Positions 37,777-47,231 of a stretch of 64,000 nucleotides of DNA are shown one piece after another. Below the pieces are notes generated by a model that saw only the letters and a list, made by a program, of their open reading frames with translations, did not search any database and was not told the DNA's origin. How positions within the stretch are numbered: position 1 is the first letter of the stretch; every line of letters starts with the position of its first letter. Source of the stretch: Phascolarctobacterium faecium DSM 14760 (GTDB taxonomy: Bacteria; Bacillota; Negativicutes; Acidaminococcales; Acidaminococcaceae). Made by a program: the position numbers and the translations under genes. The stretch spans positions 652,768 to 716,767 of the forward strand of contig NZ_QLTS01000001.1 of NCBI RefSeq assembly GCF_003269275.1, given 5' to 3'.

Positions 37777-38847
37777 ATGAAAAAACTTTTTGTTTTCCTC
37801 ATCGCTGTTTTAACGTTGGCTCTCATGGGCTGCGGCGGTGACGCTCCCAAAAAGGACGCAGCAGCTCCCGCCGGCGGCGACAAGCAAGTGCTGAACCTGT
37901 TCAGCTGGGCCGACAATTTCGATCCGGAGGTCATTGCCGAATTTGAAAAGCAAAACAACTGTAAAGTAAATTACGACGTTTTTGCCAATAATGAAGAACT
38001 GCTGGCCAAGATCCAGGCCGGCGGCGCGCAATACGACCTCATCCAGCCCTCCGATTACATGGTAGCAACTATGCTGAAACTGAACCTTCTGGAAGAGCTG
38101 GATCTTGATAAAATACCCAATGCCAAAAATATCGTCAGCAGCTTGAAGGCTCCTGTTTACGATCCCACCGGCAAGCATTCCCTTGTTTACACCTGGGGCA
38201 TTACCGGCATCGTCTACAACAAAAATTTTATCAAAGAAACTCCCACCTCATGGGAAGACCTGTGGAACCCGGATTATAAAGGCCGCGTGATTCTGCTTAA
38301 CGACAACCGCGAAGTTATCGGTATGGCACTGAAGAAAAACGGCTATTCCAACAATTCCACTGACCAGGCTCAGGTAGAAAAAGCTTTTAATGACCTGAAA
38401 ACGCTGGCTCCAAACGTACTGGCTTTCGACACCGATACTATCAAGCAGAAATTTATCGCAGAAGAAGCCTGGATCGGTACTATGTGGTCAGGTGATGCTT
38501 CCTACACCTACAAAGACAATAAAAACATCGGCTTTGTGATCCCCAAGGAAGGCGCTACCATCTGGGCAGACACCTTTGCTATTCCCAAAGGCGCTAAAAA
38601 CAAAGCTTTAGCTGAAAAATTCATCAACTTCATTTACGAACCCAAGATCAGCGCTAAAAACTACGAATATATCGGTTATAACGACCCTAACGAAAAAGCA
38701 ATGGAATTCCACAGTGAAGAATTCCGCAACGATCCCATGCTCAAGGTCGGTATGGATAACATCGACAAAGGCGAATGGCTCATCGATATCGGCGAAGCCC
38801 TGCCTATGTATGATCGTTATTGGACTGAACTCAAAACCGCTAAATAA
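37777..38847 (+). CDS. potD: Spermidine/putrescine-binding lipoprotein, copy 1
   Basis: 356 residues with a signal peptide ending in the lipobox LALMGC. The PotD fold is seen in LNLFSWADNFDPEVIAEFEKQ, YDLIQPSDYMVATM and YTWGITGIVYNKNF. Trp and acidic residues of a polyamine pocket are present (WSGDASYTY, IWADTFAIPKG). A tandem copy follows, separated by a terminator. Confidence 0.94.
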   Translation: MKKLFVFLIAVLTLALMGCGGDAPKKDAAAPAGGDKQVLNLFSWADNFDPEVIAEFEKQNNCKVNYDVFANNEELLAKIQAGGAQYDLIQPSDYMVATMLKLNLLEELDLDKIPNAKNIVSSLKAPVYDPTGKHSLVYTWGITGIVYNKNFIKETPTSWEDLWNPDYKGRVILLNDNREVIGMALKKNGYSNNSTDQAQVEKAFNDLKTLAPNVLAFDTDTIKQKFIAEEAWIGTMWSGDASYTYKDNKNIGFVIPKEGATIWADTFAIPKGAKNKALAEKFINFIYEPKISAKNYEYIGYNDPNEKAMEFHSEEFRNDPMLKVGMDNIDKGEWLIDIGEALPMYDRYWTELKTAK

Positions 38848-38888
38848 ACACGTAGCGACCTCTGTTTATTTAACTCTGCTTTAAGATC

Positions 38889-38917
38889 AGGCTGTCTCCC
38901 ATGAGGCAGCCTTTTTT
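38889..38917 (+). terminator. Terminator between the two potD copies
   Basis: AGGCTGTCTC pairs with GAGGCAGCCT (one T-G pair), loop CCAT, followed by six T. Only about 30 bases lie between it and the second potD, with no evident promoter, so the second copy probably depends on read-through. Confidence 0.85.
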
Positions 38918-38948
38918 ATAACACATTAAAGGGGAAGTGTTTAGCTTT

Positions 38949-40007
38949 ATGAAAAAACTTACATATTTACTGACCGCTCTCTGCTTTGCCGTTCTGCTGG
39001 GCGGCTGCGGATCGGACAACTCAGCTAAAGATGCCGGAGCGCCCCAGGTCCTGAACCTTTACGGGTGGGCAGATTATTTTGATCCCGATGTTATATCTGA
39101 TTTTGAAAAGCAAAACAACTGCAAAATCACCTATGACGTTTTTTCTAACAATGAAGAACTGCTGGCTAAAATGCAGGCAGGCGGAGCCCAGTTTGATATC
39201 ATCATGCCTTCCGACTATATGGTAACTACCATGCGCAAGCTGGATATGCTGGAAAAACTGGATCTTGCCAAGATCCCCAATGCAAAATATATCAGTGCTG
39301 ACCTGCGCAAGCTGCCCTTTGACCCGACCGGCGAATATACCCTGCCTTATACCACCGGCATCACCGGTATCATCTATAACAAAAAATATGTCAAAGAAAC
39401 TCCTGCCAAATGGGACGATCTGTGGAACCCGGAATATAAAGGACATGTACTGCTTTTGAATGACTGCCGCGAAGTTTTCAGTGTAGCCCTGAAAAAACAT
39501 GGCTGGTCTAATAACAGCACTGACCCGGCTCAGGCAGAAGCAGCCTTCAAAGACTTGAAGCAGCTCAACAGCAGTGTTATTGCCTACGATACCGAAACCC
39601 TGAAACAAAAGTTTATTGCTGAAGAAGGCTGGATCGGCATTATGTGGTCAGGCGACGCCGCCTTTACTTACAGAGAAAATAATAATGTCGGTTTTGTTGT
39701 CCCAGATCAGGGCTCACTGATCTGGTCAGATAACTTTGCCATACCCAAGGGCTGTAAAAATAAAGAACTGGCCGAAAAATTTATGAACTATATGTACGAC
39801 CCCAAGGTCAGCGCTAAAAACTGGGAATTTATGAACTGCGCCAATCCTAATGACGAAGCACTCAAATATCACTCCCAAGCCTACCTTGATGACCCCATGC
39901 TGAAAATTGGCAAAGAAAGCATCCCCAAAGGCGAATGGCTGACCGATATCGGCGACAGTATCACTATGTACGACCGTTACTGGACTGAGCTGAAAGCTGG
40001 TCAATAA
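38949..40007 (+). CDS. potD: Spermidine/putrescine-binding lipoprotein, copy 2
   Basis: 352 residues. Signal peptide with lipobox LLGGC. It is plainly a paralogue of the first copy, matching along its whole length (for example FEKQNNCKITYDVFSNNEELL, TGITGIIYNKKYVKETP and IGDSITMYDRYWTELK). Differences in pocket loops (CREVFSVALKKHGW) might change ligand choice. ATG 38949 is preferred; GTG 38937 is only two bases from AAAGGGG, while ATG is 14 bases away, so the start is not certain. Confidence 0.92.
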   Translation: MKKLTYLLTALCFAVLLGGCGSDNSAKDAGAPQVLNLYGWADYFDPDVISDFEKQNNCKITYDVFSNNEELLAKMQAGGAQFDIIMPSDYMVTTMRKLDMLEKLDLAKIPNAKYISADLRKLPFDPTGEYTLPYTTGITGIIYNKKYVKETPAKWDDLWNPEYKGHVLLLNDCREVFSVALKKHGWSNNSTDPAQAEAAFKDLKQLNSSVIAYDTETLKQKFIAEEGWIGIMWSGDAAFTYRENNNVGFVVPDQGSLIWSDNFAIPKGCKNKELAEKFMNYMYDPKVSAKNWEFMNCANPNDEALKYHSQAYLDDPMLKIGKESIPKGEWLTDIGDSITMYDRYWTELKAGQ

Positions 40008-40011
40008 TAAC

Positions 40012-40047
40012 AAAACAGGTTCACCGCTAAAGCGGTGAACCTGTTTT
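40012..40047. terminator. Terminator after potD copy 2, shared with the converging reductase gene
   Basis: AAAACAGGTTCACCGCT pairs with AGCGGTGAACCTGTTTT, followed by T on the plus strand; A/T runs allow use in both directions. Confidence 0.9.
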
Positions 40048-40061
40048 TATTAACCTGCATC

Positions 40062-41678
40062 TCAGCCGATCAGCTGCAGCAGTTCATCGATATTCTTTTT
40101 ACCAAAGCTGATCTTATCATTATAAATCAGACAAGGCACACTCATAATTTTATATTGCTTGCGCAGCTCCGGGAACAAATTGATATCAAATACATCTATC
40201 TCGATCCCGTCATTTTCAACTGCCAGCCTGCCGGCTGCCATTACCAGCTCGGGGCACATCGTACAGGACAATGAAATGACCACCTGCAGCTTTTTCCTTC
40301 CGCTCAGCGCTTTGACCGCAGCCAACTGCTCCTCACCGATAGCCTGACCCGGCCCGGCCGCATTATACAGTGTCACGATAAATGAATTAAACTCATGACC
40401 TCCCGGCACACCGTGAAAACGGAATCCTAAAGACGTTCCGTCCGCACGGCAGACCTCGATATACGGCAGCCCGTTTGCAGCCTCCCCGGCTTCTTCCCAG
40501 CGCAGATGAGCGCTTAAGGGTGTCAGCTCGTTTAAAAAGCCGCGTATTTCTGCCGCCGCCCGGCTGTTATCCAATGCGGCCCGCAGTAATAAATCATCTG
40601 TAAATTTTGCAAAAACAGGCGTCAGCTGCGTTTTAATAGCTTCCGAAATAAACGCGCCGTCATCGGCAGCAGCTGCTTCCGTCTGCTTAACTGCCGGCTC
40701 CGTGATTTGCTTTTTAGTTACTGCAAAACGCGGCAGCTTCAACTTATCGTGCAGCTGTGCAGCATATTTCTCAAGCGAAGTAGCCGCTTTGGCGCCGTCA
40801 GACACCGCTGTGACCACCTGCCGCAGATTTTTGATGCACAAGTCACCGGCGCCATAAACGCCGTCCAGATTAGTCTTTTGATCCATATCGGTGACCAGAT
40901 AACCTTCACAGTCAGTTTCCAGACCGTTCAACAGCGGGCCGCCTACAGGAACATACCCGGCAAAAACAAATACGCCGAAGGTCGCGTCACTGGTCTCATA
41001 ACGTGTACGTTCACCGGTCTTGCAGTTTTCATAAACAGCATAACGCAGTACGTCTCCTCCGCCGACTTCCAGCATGGCAGTATTATACAGTACTGTTATC
41101 TGCTCGTGCCGTTTCGCTTCATCGGCGATCGACCCGGCACAGGTAAAATCATCACCGCGCACCAGCACTGTCACATGCCGCGCATAACGGGTCAGAAAAA
41201 TCGCTTCTTCGGCAGCAGCAAAACCACCGCCCACAACAAATACATCCAGGCCAGTAAAAAATTCGCCGTCACAGGTAGCACAATATGCTACGCCGCGCCC
41301 GCGGTATTCCGACTCGCCTGTGAAACCCACCTGCCGTGGCACGGCTCCCATAGCCATGATCACACCCAGCGACTTAAAGGTTCCCTTATCGGTATGCACC
41401 TCTTTGATATCGCAGTCCAGCTTACTTTCCAAAGCCTCTGCCAGTAAAAACTCCGCCCCGAAGCTTTCTGCCTGCAGACGCATCTGCTCAGTAAGCTCTT
41501 TACCCGTAGTTTTTAAAACGCCCGGATAATTTACCACCTCGGAAGTAATCGTGATCAGACCGCCGATCTTCTCTTTTTCGATAACCAGCGTCTTATACTT
41601 GGCCCGAGCCATATAAACGGCAGCGGCAAGGCCCGCAGGCCCGCCGCCGATGATGATGACATCATACATCCGGTCCAT
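40062..41678 (-). CDS. Thioredoxin reductase-like flavoprotein fused to an AhpF N-domain-like module (permuted AhpF)
   Basis: 538 residues. Residues 1-310 are a thioredoxin-reductase core: FAD site GGGPAG (11-16), redox pair CATC (Cys133, Cys136) and NADPH site VVGGGFAAAEE. After a linker (about 310-350) comes a module that looks like the two-thioredoxin-fold N-terminal domain of AhpF, with a redox CTMC (Cys472, Cys475) in ISLSCTMCPELV and IMSVPCLIYND. In standard AhpF this domain is at the N-terminus; here it is at the C-terminus. It starts two bases after ahpC ends, so it probably reduces that peroxiredoxin with NAD(P)H. Confidence 0.9.
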   Translation of the reverse strand: MDRMYDVIIIGGGPAGLAAAVYMARAKYKTLVIEKEKIGGLITITSEVVNYPGVLKTTGKELTEQMRLQAESFGAEFLLAEALESKLDCDIKEVHTDKGTFKSLGVIMAMGAVPRQVGFTGESEYRGRGVAYCATCDGEFFTGLDVFVVGGGFAAAEEAIFLTRYARHVTVLVRGDDFTCAGSIADEAKRHEQITVLYNTAMLEVGGGDVLRYAVYENCKTGERTRYETSDATFGVFVFAGYVPVGGPLLNGLETDCEGYLVTDMDQKTNLDGVYGAGDLCIKNLRQVVTAVSDGAKAATSLEKYAAQLHDKLKLPRFAVTKKQITEPAVKQTEAAAADDGAFISEAIKTQLTPVFAKFTDDLLLRAALDNSRAAAEIRGFLNELTPLSAHLRWEEAGEAANGLPYIEVCRADGTSLGFRFHGVPGGHEFNSFIVTLYNAAGPGQAIGEEQLAAVKALSGRKKLQVVISLSCTMCPELVMAAGRLAVENDGIEIDVFDINLFPELRKQYKIMSVPCLIYNDKISFGKKNIDELLQLIG

Positions 41679-41680
41679 GA

Positions 41681-42244
41681 TCAGATAATCCCTACCAGAT
41701 CAAGGCTGGGTTTCAAAGTGCTTGCGCCAGGCTGCCATTTGGCAGGGCAGACCTGATCGCCATGTTCGGCAACAAACTGCGAAGCCTGCACACGGCGCAG
41801 CAGCTCATCAGCATTACGTCCGACATTGCCGGCAATAACTTCATAAGCTACGATCCTGCCTTCCGGATTAACGATAAAGCTGCCTCTTTCGGCCAGGCCG
41901 TCAGCTTCGATCATCACATCGAAATCTCTTGCCAAAGCCCCGGTCGGGTCAGCCAACATCGGATACTGTATTTTTTTGATCGTATCCGATGCATCATGCC
42001 ATGCCTTATGGACAAAATGAGTATCGCAGGATACGGAATAAATCTCGCAGCCGATTTTTTTGAATTCTTCGTATTTATTCGCCAGATCCTCTAACTCAGT
42101 CGGGCACACAAAAGTAAAATCAGCCGGATAGAAAAAGAACACCGACCATTTCCCTAAAATATCTTTTTTAGTAACCTCTTTAAAATCTTTGCCTACATAG
42201 GCCTGAACCTTAAAATCGTTAACTTCCTTGTTGATCAATGACAT
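41681..42244 (-). CDS. ahpC: Peroxiredoxin AhpC
   Basis: Two-cysteine peroxiredoxin of 187 residues, removes hydrogen peroxide and organic peroxides. The peroxidatic Cys47 lies in DFTFVCPTELED, the resolving Cys166 in GDQVCPAKW. Operon with the AhpF-like reductase; the promoter region has a palindrome likely bound by a redox or metal regulator. Confidence 0.96.
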   Translation of the reverse strand: MSLINKEVNDFKVQAYVGKDFKEVTKKDILGKWSVFFFYPADFTFVCPTELEDLANKYEEFKKIGCEIYSVSCDTHFVHKAWHDASDTIKKIQYPMLADPTGALARDFDVMIEADGLAERGSFIVNPEGRIVAYEVIAGNVGRNADELLRRVQASQFVAEHGDQVCPAKWQPGASTLKPSLDLVGII

Positions 42245-42285
42245 AATAACTGCCTCCTTATATAAACATAAATTAAGTTGCTTTA

Positions 42286-42338
42286 GTTAGCGTTCGCTAA
42301 CGCACCTTTAATATAACATATGTCATTTAAAAACGCAA
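42286..42338 (-). promoter_or_regulatory. ahpC promoter and palindromic operator
   Basis: Minus strand TTGCGT (42333-42338), 17 bases, TATATT (42310-42315). Just downstream, near the expected transcript start, lies GTTAGCG-tt-CGCTAAC (42286-42301), a perfect inverted repeat with 7-base arms. The sequence does not match the PerR box as I know it. Confidence 0.65.
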
Positions 42339-42464
42339 GGGAAATTTATTTGAAATTAATAATTATTATTGTAATCGTTTTATACCCTCATAAACCAAAA
42401 TGCTTTTAAAAGACTCTGTACCGTATAAATTACTGCTAACAATATAAGCAGAAAATAACAAAGC

Positions 42465-42502
42465 AAATCAGCGATATGAAACTTACTTCATATCGCTGAT
42501 TT
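42465..42502 (-). terminator. Terminator after the autotransporter gene
   Basis: AAATCAGCGATATGAA pairs with TTCATATCGCTGATTT around a six-base loop. T follows strongly on the plus side and weakly on the minus side. The remaining AT-rich stretch between here and the ahpC promoter shows nothing else. Confidence 0.75.
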
Positions 42503-42553
42503 TTTACATTACTAAAATTAGTACTGCCATATAACAGTGCCTCAAATCCTCAC

Positions 42554-45330
42554 TTAAAACGTGAACCTTAGCCCGGCATTGACGCTCCACTTTTTGTTGA
42601 TGTCGCCGCCGAAGCCGCGCGTCACTTCACCGTAGAAGTTGCCCGTTTTGCTGATCCTGACGTTACCGCCCAGACCCAGCTCAAACCATGTATCACCGTA
42701 ATCACTATGTTCTCTCAAAATATCGTTGGCACCACCTGCATCCGATGTCAGCTGCAAATCACGCTCCCCTGCAAATTCGTGTAGCAGGTCGGCTTTGATA
42801 TAGATATCGCTGTCGTTTTTGACCTTTTGTCCCAAAACAAAGCCGATACGCCCGATAGCACTATTCATGCCTTCGATATAGCCGTTGGCTCCTCTGTCGG
42901 TAGTGTAGCTGATGCTATTTATTCGTCCCATCGTAAACTGTGCCTGTGGTTCGAAGAAAAGACCCTGATGATAATCAAAACGCTGTCCGTATTCCACACT
43001 TATACTGTAGACATGGTGCTTGTAGTCAGCTTTGTCCGGATAACCGCCATAAGATTTCAGATCCGTTGTAAAACTGCCGTAACGGGCTGTGACGTTGGTA
43101 TAGGTGCCGCGATTCCCCTGCCAGACACCATATAAACTTAACGCTGTCAGTTTGTCCTTACCGCTGCCGTAGGCATAGCTACCTGTGCCATCACCGTAAT
43201 CAATAGCTGCACCGTAAACACTTTTATCGGCAAATATTTTATCATAACCCAGTTGGTACAGGTTATAGCGGCCTTCGTAACCGCTGCCACTGAAGCGTCC
43301 GGTCTGCGTACGAGCCCAAATCCCGTTGTCATGCTCAGTACTTCCATGCAGCTCACCCAAGCGGCTGCGCAGGCTGTCCGCGGTGTTGCGCCACATGGCG
43401 TAGCTGTTCTCGGCGTCAAACAGCAATACTTTGGTATCATTATTCGCTGTTTTCACGATTCTTGACAAATACCACTGGTTGGTCTCTTTATTTAAAACAG
43501 GTGTCGCATCCCACAAGCCACCGTTATTAGCGGTAATTCCTTCGAAGTTCAACCTGCCGCTCTGGTCATCGATCAACAGCAGCCTGCCTGTCAGTTCCGT
43601 ATCACTGACGATGCTCTGATCGTTGACATAAACAGCATACGTTCCCGTGCCGTTATTAGTGCTATTGACAATGATCTGATCGCCAGTATTATTAGCCAGA
43701 TCCGTATCCATATAAATATTGCCGCCTGTACCCTGAGGTCATTAAGGGTCAGCATCTGATAAACAGGTGCCACACGCAGATTTGGCATAATGCCAGCACC
43801 GTTTGTCAGATCTAACACACCATTATTGATTGTCAGAGTATTTGCCAGTGTATAAGCACTGTCTGTCTGCCTCAGCCGCAGGCTGCCTCCGTCTAAAACA
43901 GTGCCGCTGATTACCGCACCGGCTTCGATATACTGCATGCCGCCGCTGCCAACAGTTGTAGCAGTAGCCGTACCACCGCTTCTGACGATCTGGATGCCGC
44001 CTAACAGATCAGTTACTGTACCAGTTCCGCCATCATTGACCTGTTGCTGTCCATTGTTCATCGTCTTTATCGAACCAACACAAGCACTGCCACCGCTATA
44101 GCCGACGATCTGCAGACCGCTGTTCATTATATTGATCGTTCCTGTGCCAACCCCTTTATAACTAGGGTTATTATTATAACCAATCATTTGTATACCATCT
44201 TCCAACGTATCGATGCTGCCATTAGCTATACCAGACAGCCCTATAATCTGCATGGCGCTGGCACCTGACATTATTGTTATACTGCCGTTGTTGCCAGCCC
44301 AGATCTGTTGCTGCCCGCCAACCATGCTTATTATGGCACCACTGGCATTTTCATATCCAGGATTACCGATAATCTGTCGGCCACCATACATGGCACTTAT
44401 TGCACCTGTAGCACTAGCATGTATAAACTGTAACCCTTCAACCATAGTTGCTATCTCAGCATTAGTATTCTTTCCCAAGGTTTGGGAACCGCCATACATC
44501 GTATCAATACTGCCTGAGCCGGCGTTAATAGCCTGTGACCCGCCGCTCATAGTCCCTATATGCCCCTCCGCACCGGCTGATTTGATCCACTGCCAGCCAT
44601 CCAGCATAGTCCCCACAACGCCGCTGCCACCATGAATTGTTTGCACCTGTTGATTGTAGGCGCTGGTAGCGTTCATAACACTGACAATACCTACGCCGCC
44701 GGAAATCACCTGATTTCTTTGCATACTATCGCTTGTATCCATTGCCTTGATGATACTGGTACCGCCTGAAACATGATTTTCCTGTTTATTGACATCAATA
44801 ATACAAGTACCGCCGGAAACATAAATCTGATGTTCGCTGTTGACGACACTGACATTACCTCCTTCTACACGAAGATCTTGATTATTAGAAACAACACTGA
44901 CGTTACCTCCTGACACAGTCACAGAACCTATATTGTTCCCGATATTCAGTGACCCGCCATCAACTACATTTATCTTGGCTCTGTTGGAATCTATTGTACA
45001 AGTGCCACCGCTGGCGACATAGACACTATCATAATCATCAGTACTGGCAATACTTCTGTTCTCGCCGACACCAACACTGTAACTACTGGCAGCCTCGGCC
45101 TTGCTGAAAACCATTTCGTCCACATAGCCTGCCAGTATGGGTAAAACTTCATAGGCATATGATTGCATTTCTTCCTGCTGAGCTTCGCTGACTGACTGTT
45201 TAGGCGCTGGCTCCTGCTGTTCTGTCATAGCCACTGCCACTGCCGGCGCAGCAGTGTTGACCAGATTCATCCCCATAACCACCGTTGCCAGAATACTTTG
45301 TACCTGTAATTTTGTTTCTCTCTTTTTCAT
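42554..45330 (-). pseudogene. Autotransporter adhesin with strand-loop-strand repeats (AIDA-like), apparent frameshift
   Basis: Outer-membrane type V secreted protein. A signal peptide (residues 1-40), then a passenger of repeats about 19 residues long, pattern G-x-I-x-x-M-x-x-G-x-Q-x-I, as in MYGGSQTLGKNTNAEIATM: the strand-loop-strand repeats that are modified by O-heptosyltransferases. The frame breaks at GGG (43731-43733, plus strand CCC). One extra G continues the reading into the other frame (GTGGNIYMDTDLAN), which holds the rest of the passenger and a beta-barrel domain ending VNAGLRFTF. The intact length would be about 925 residues. It is the third gene of the XRE-heptosyltransferase-autotransporter operon, its ATG overlapping the heptosyltransferase stop. 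Confidence 0.88.
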
Positions 45331-46682
45331 CACTGCTCACCCTTTGTCTTCTTTTTATTCACAGCTTGTTCTTGCGGCTTTAATTTATAGTCTTCCATCA
45401 ACCGATCAATGACTTTATTCACAGCTTCCGGCGTAATGTAGCGGCTGCATTCAAACTGTCTGTCGCTGCCTTTTAGCCGTGGACACCATTCAAAGTCCTT
45501 ATGGTCAAATACTACCCGCGTATCATTCCAGCAGCCATTGCAAACATGGTAGCTAATGACTCGGTACGGCGTCTCAAATTCATTTACCGGCAGTGTAAAA
45601 CCGCTGATCAGCACTACCGGTATCCCCACCCCATTGGCCACCCAGCTAAGCCCGCTGGACAGACCTATGAAAAAATCAGCATGGTACAAAAGATCGATCC
45701 GCTCCTGCAAGGGTCTGCGCCCGGTAAAATCTTCCGCGCCGTAAGGAATGATGTTAAATCGGCTGCCCATACCATAATTATTTTCTCTATCAATGCACAG
45801 TACTCGGTAGCCAAGTGTTTTAAGGTGTTTTACCACGTTCAGCCAGCCACGTCCGTTGTTCCAGTATTTGGCCTGACTGCTGGCCTGCGCCGCGATGCAG
45901 ACGTATGGATCTTTAATCCTGCGTACTTTATCCCTCGGTAACAGTTTAATACACTGTTCGTCTACTTTTAGTCCCAGAATACAGGGTGCGTTTTTATGCA
46001 GCCCCACTACTCTGAAATCTGTCGGCTGGTGTTCCCTGTCATCACATGGAAAGAAAATGCCCATGTAATAACTAGCATAAAGACCGTCCGGCCGTTCTTC
46101 CGATTGGACAAAGTTGATCTCCGGATAGCCCGGCTTGATGATCTCGATCATCTCTTCCGCCATAGCGCAGTATAAATCGCACTCATGCTTTTTTCTAAAG
46201 ACTTCGGCATAAGGGAACCATGCCAAAATATCTCCTAAAATACCGACAGGAAATTTTATAAGCACTTTTTTCCCCTGTAAATCCAGGTCATGGGCAAAAA
46301 TCAACTTATCTCTTTCGTAGACCTCGATGCGGAAATCGACAAAATACTTTTTACTACTGGTCACAAGCACGCCGCTGGCATTAGAATCGTACAATGTCAA
46401 ACAGGCTTCCCGGTCCAGAAATCGTACCCTGTAATCACCAGCCGGCACTTCGACACGAGCGCCGTAGTTAAAGTCGAACCTGATACCCTCAAGGCCGCTG
46501 TCCTGAGTAACAGCCCCAGCGTAAAAGCGCATATAGGTTTTTGCAGCGGTGCTGTCAGAATTGTCCTTACAGCTGTCTTTATCAACAGTTTTGCTACTGC
46601 TGGTGCAGTTTCCCCTGCTTGACACTTCTTTTTCCAGATGTTCAGACTGCCGGCCTTTCTCTGCTGCTTTCACTTCAGCCAT
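45330..46682 (-). CDS. Autotransporter O-heptosyltransferase (Aah/TibC family)
   Basis: 450 residues. Attaches heptose to strand-loop-strand passengers in the cytoplasm before export. The Rossmann-type glycosyltransferase part is seen in VLIKFPVGILGDILAWFPY and DFFIGLSSGLSWVANGVGIPVV. A cysteine cluster at 381, 384, 400 and 412 (CX2CX15CX11C) fits a bound metal of the family. The first 45 residues are low-complexity and charged. It lies directly upstream of its likely target and directly downstream of a regulator gene. GGAG lies seven bases before the ATG. Confidence 0.87.
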   Translation of the reverse strand: MAEVKAAEKGRQSEHLEKEVSSRGNCTSSSKTVDKDSCKDNSDSTAAKTYMRFYAGAVTQDSGLEGIRFDFNYGARVEVPAGDYRVRFLDREACLTLYDSNASGVLVTSSKKYFVDFRIEVYERDKLIFAHDLDLQGKKVLIKFPVGILGDILAWFPYAEVFRKKHECDLYCAMAEEMIEIIKPGYPEINFVQSEERPDGLYASYYMGIFFPCDDREHQPTDFRVVGLHKNAPCILGLKVDEQCIKLLPRDKVRRIKDPYVCIAAQASSQAKYWNNGRGWLNVVKHLKTLGYRVLCIDRENNYGMGSRFNIIPYGAEDFTGRRPLQERIDLLYHADFFIGLSSGLSWVANGVGIPVVLISGFTLPVNEFETPYRVISYHVCNGCWNDTRVVFDHKDFEWCPRLKGSDRQFECSRYITPEAVNKVIDRLMEDYKLKPQEQAVNKKKTKGEQ

Positions 46683-46686
46683 CTTA

Positions 46687-47067
46687 CTACTCCTTTACGC
46701 TCAGCCTCTTTTTCTGCTTATGACGCTCAATTTTTATATAAATACAGCATCTGCAAAATCTGCTGCCTTCTTCCCGCATATAAACTTCCTGTCCGCTAGT
46801 CTTATGCGCCTTTGCACTGGCGGCTTTGGCTTCCGCCGACTCTGGAAATGTTCGGGCATCAAAGATATTTTCCATCGTGCAGCCGAAAGCATTAGCGATG
46901 CGCAGCAACAGCTTCAAATTTATTTTTACATGACAATGCTCAATATTACTCAGGTGAGTCTGGCTGATACCGATACGCTTTGCCAACTCCCGTTGGCTGA
47001 GCTGACAGGCAGCGCGCAGGAATTTGATGTTGTTTCCGAGTTGCTGTAAACATTTTTCGTCATACAT
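46687..47067 (-). CDS. XRE-family helix-turn-helix regulator
   Basis: 126 residues. The helix-turn-helix spans about residues 8-66 (LSQRELAKRIGISQTHLSNIEHCHVKINLKLLLRIANAFG). The C-terminal part is basic and has a CRCC sequence near residue 105. It ends four bases before the heptosyltransferase start, so it most likely controls this adhesin operon and perhaps itself. Confidence 0.9.
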   Translation of the reverse strand: MYDEKCLQQLGNNIKFLRAACQLSQRELAKRIGISQTHLSNIEHCHVKINLKLLLRIANAFGCTMENIFDARTFPESAEAKAASAKAHKTSGQEVYMREEGSRFCRCCIYIKIERHKQKKRLSVKE

Positions 47068-47184
47068 TTTAGCGTCACCACCCTTGCTGCAATTTTAAAT
47101 ATTTTTAGTTGCATATCTTTATATTAAAACAATTTATTATGCATCATTAATTTAAAAACATTTGTTAAAATAATATTCTAATTT

Positions 47185-47213
47185 ATCATAGCACGTTTGT
47201 ACCCCCCCGTAAG
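47185..47213 (-). promoter_or_regulatory. Putative adhesin operon promoter with a seven-G tract
   Basis: Minus strand TATGAT (47185-47190) lies 118 bases upstream of the XRE start. Eleven bases before it is a run of seven G (47202-47208), which falls in the -35/-10 spacer. The -35 region (CTTACG) is poor, so this promoter is speculative. Confidence 0.35.
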
Positions 47214-47231
47214 ACACTTACTTTGAGACTG

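Noticed and set aside
42554-43711. C-terminal half of the autotransporter as a separate gene
   Set aside because: It lacks a signal peptide and ribosome site, and a one-base correction joins it to the upstream frame.
45330-47067. Heptosyltransferase/XRE region as a mobile island
   Set aside because: No integrase, transposase, tRNA junction or flanking repeats; the operon structure is compact and composition is similar to neighbours.
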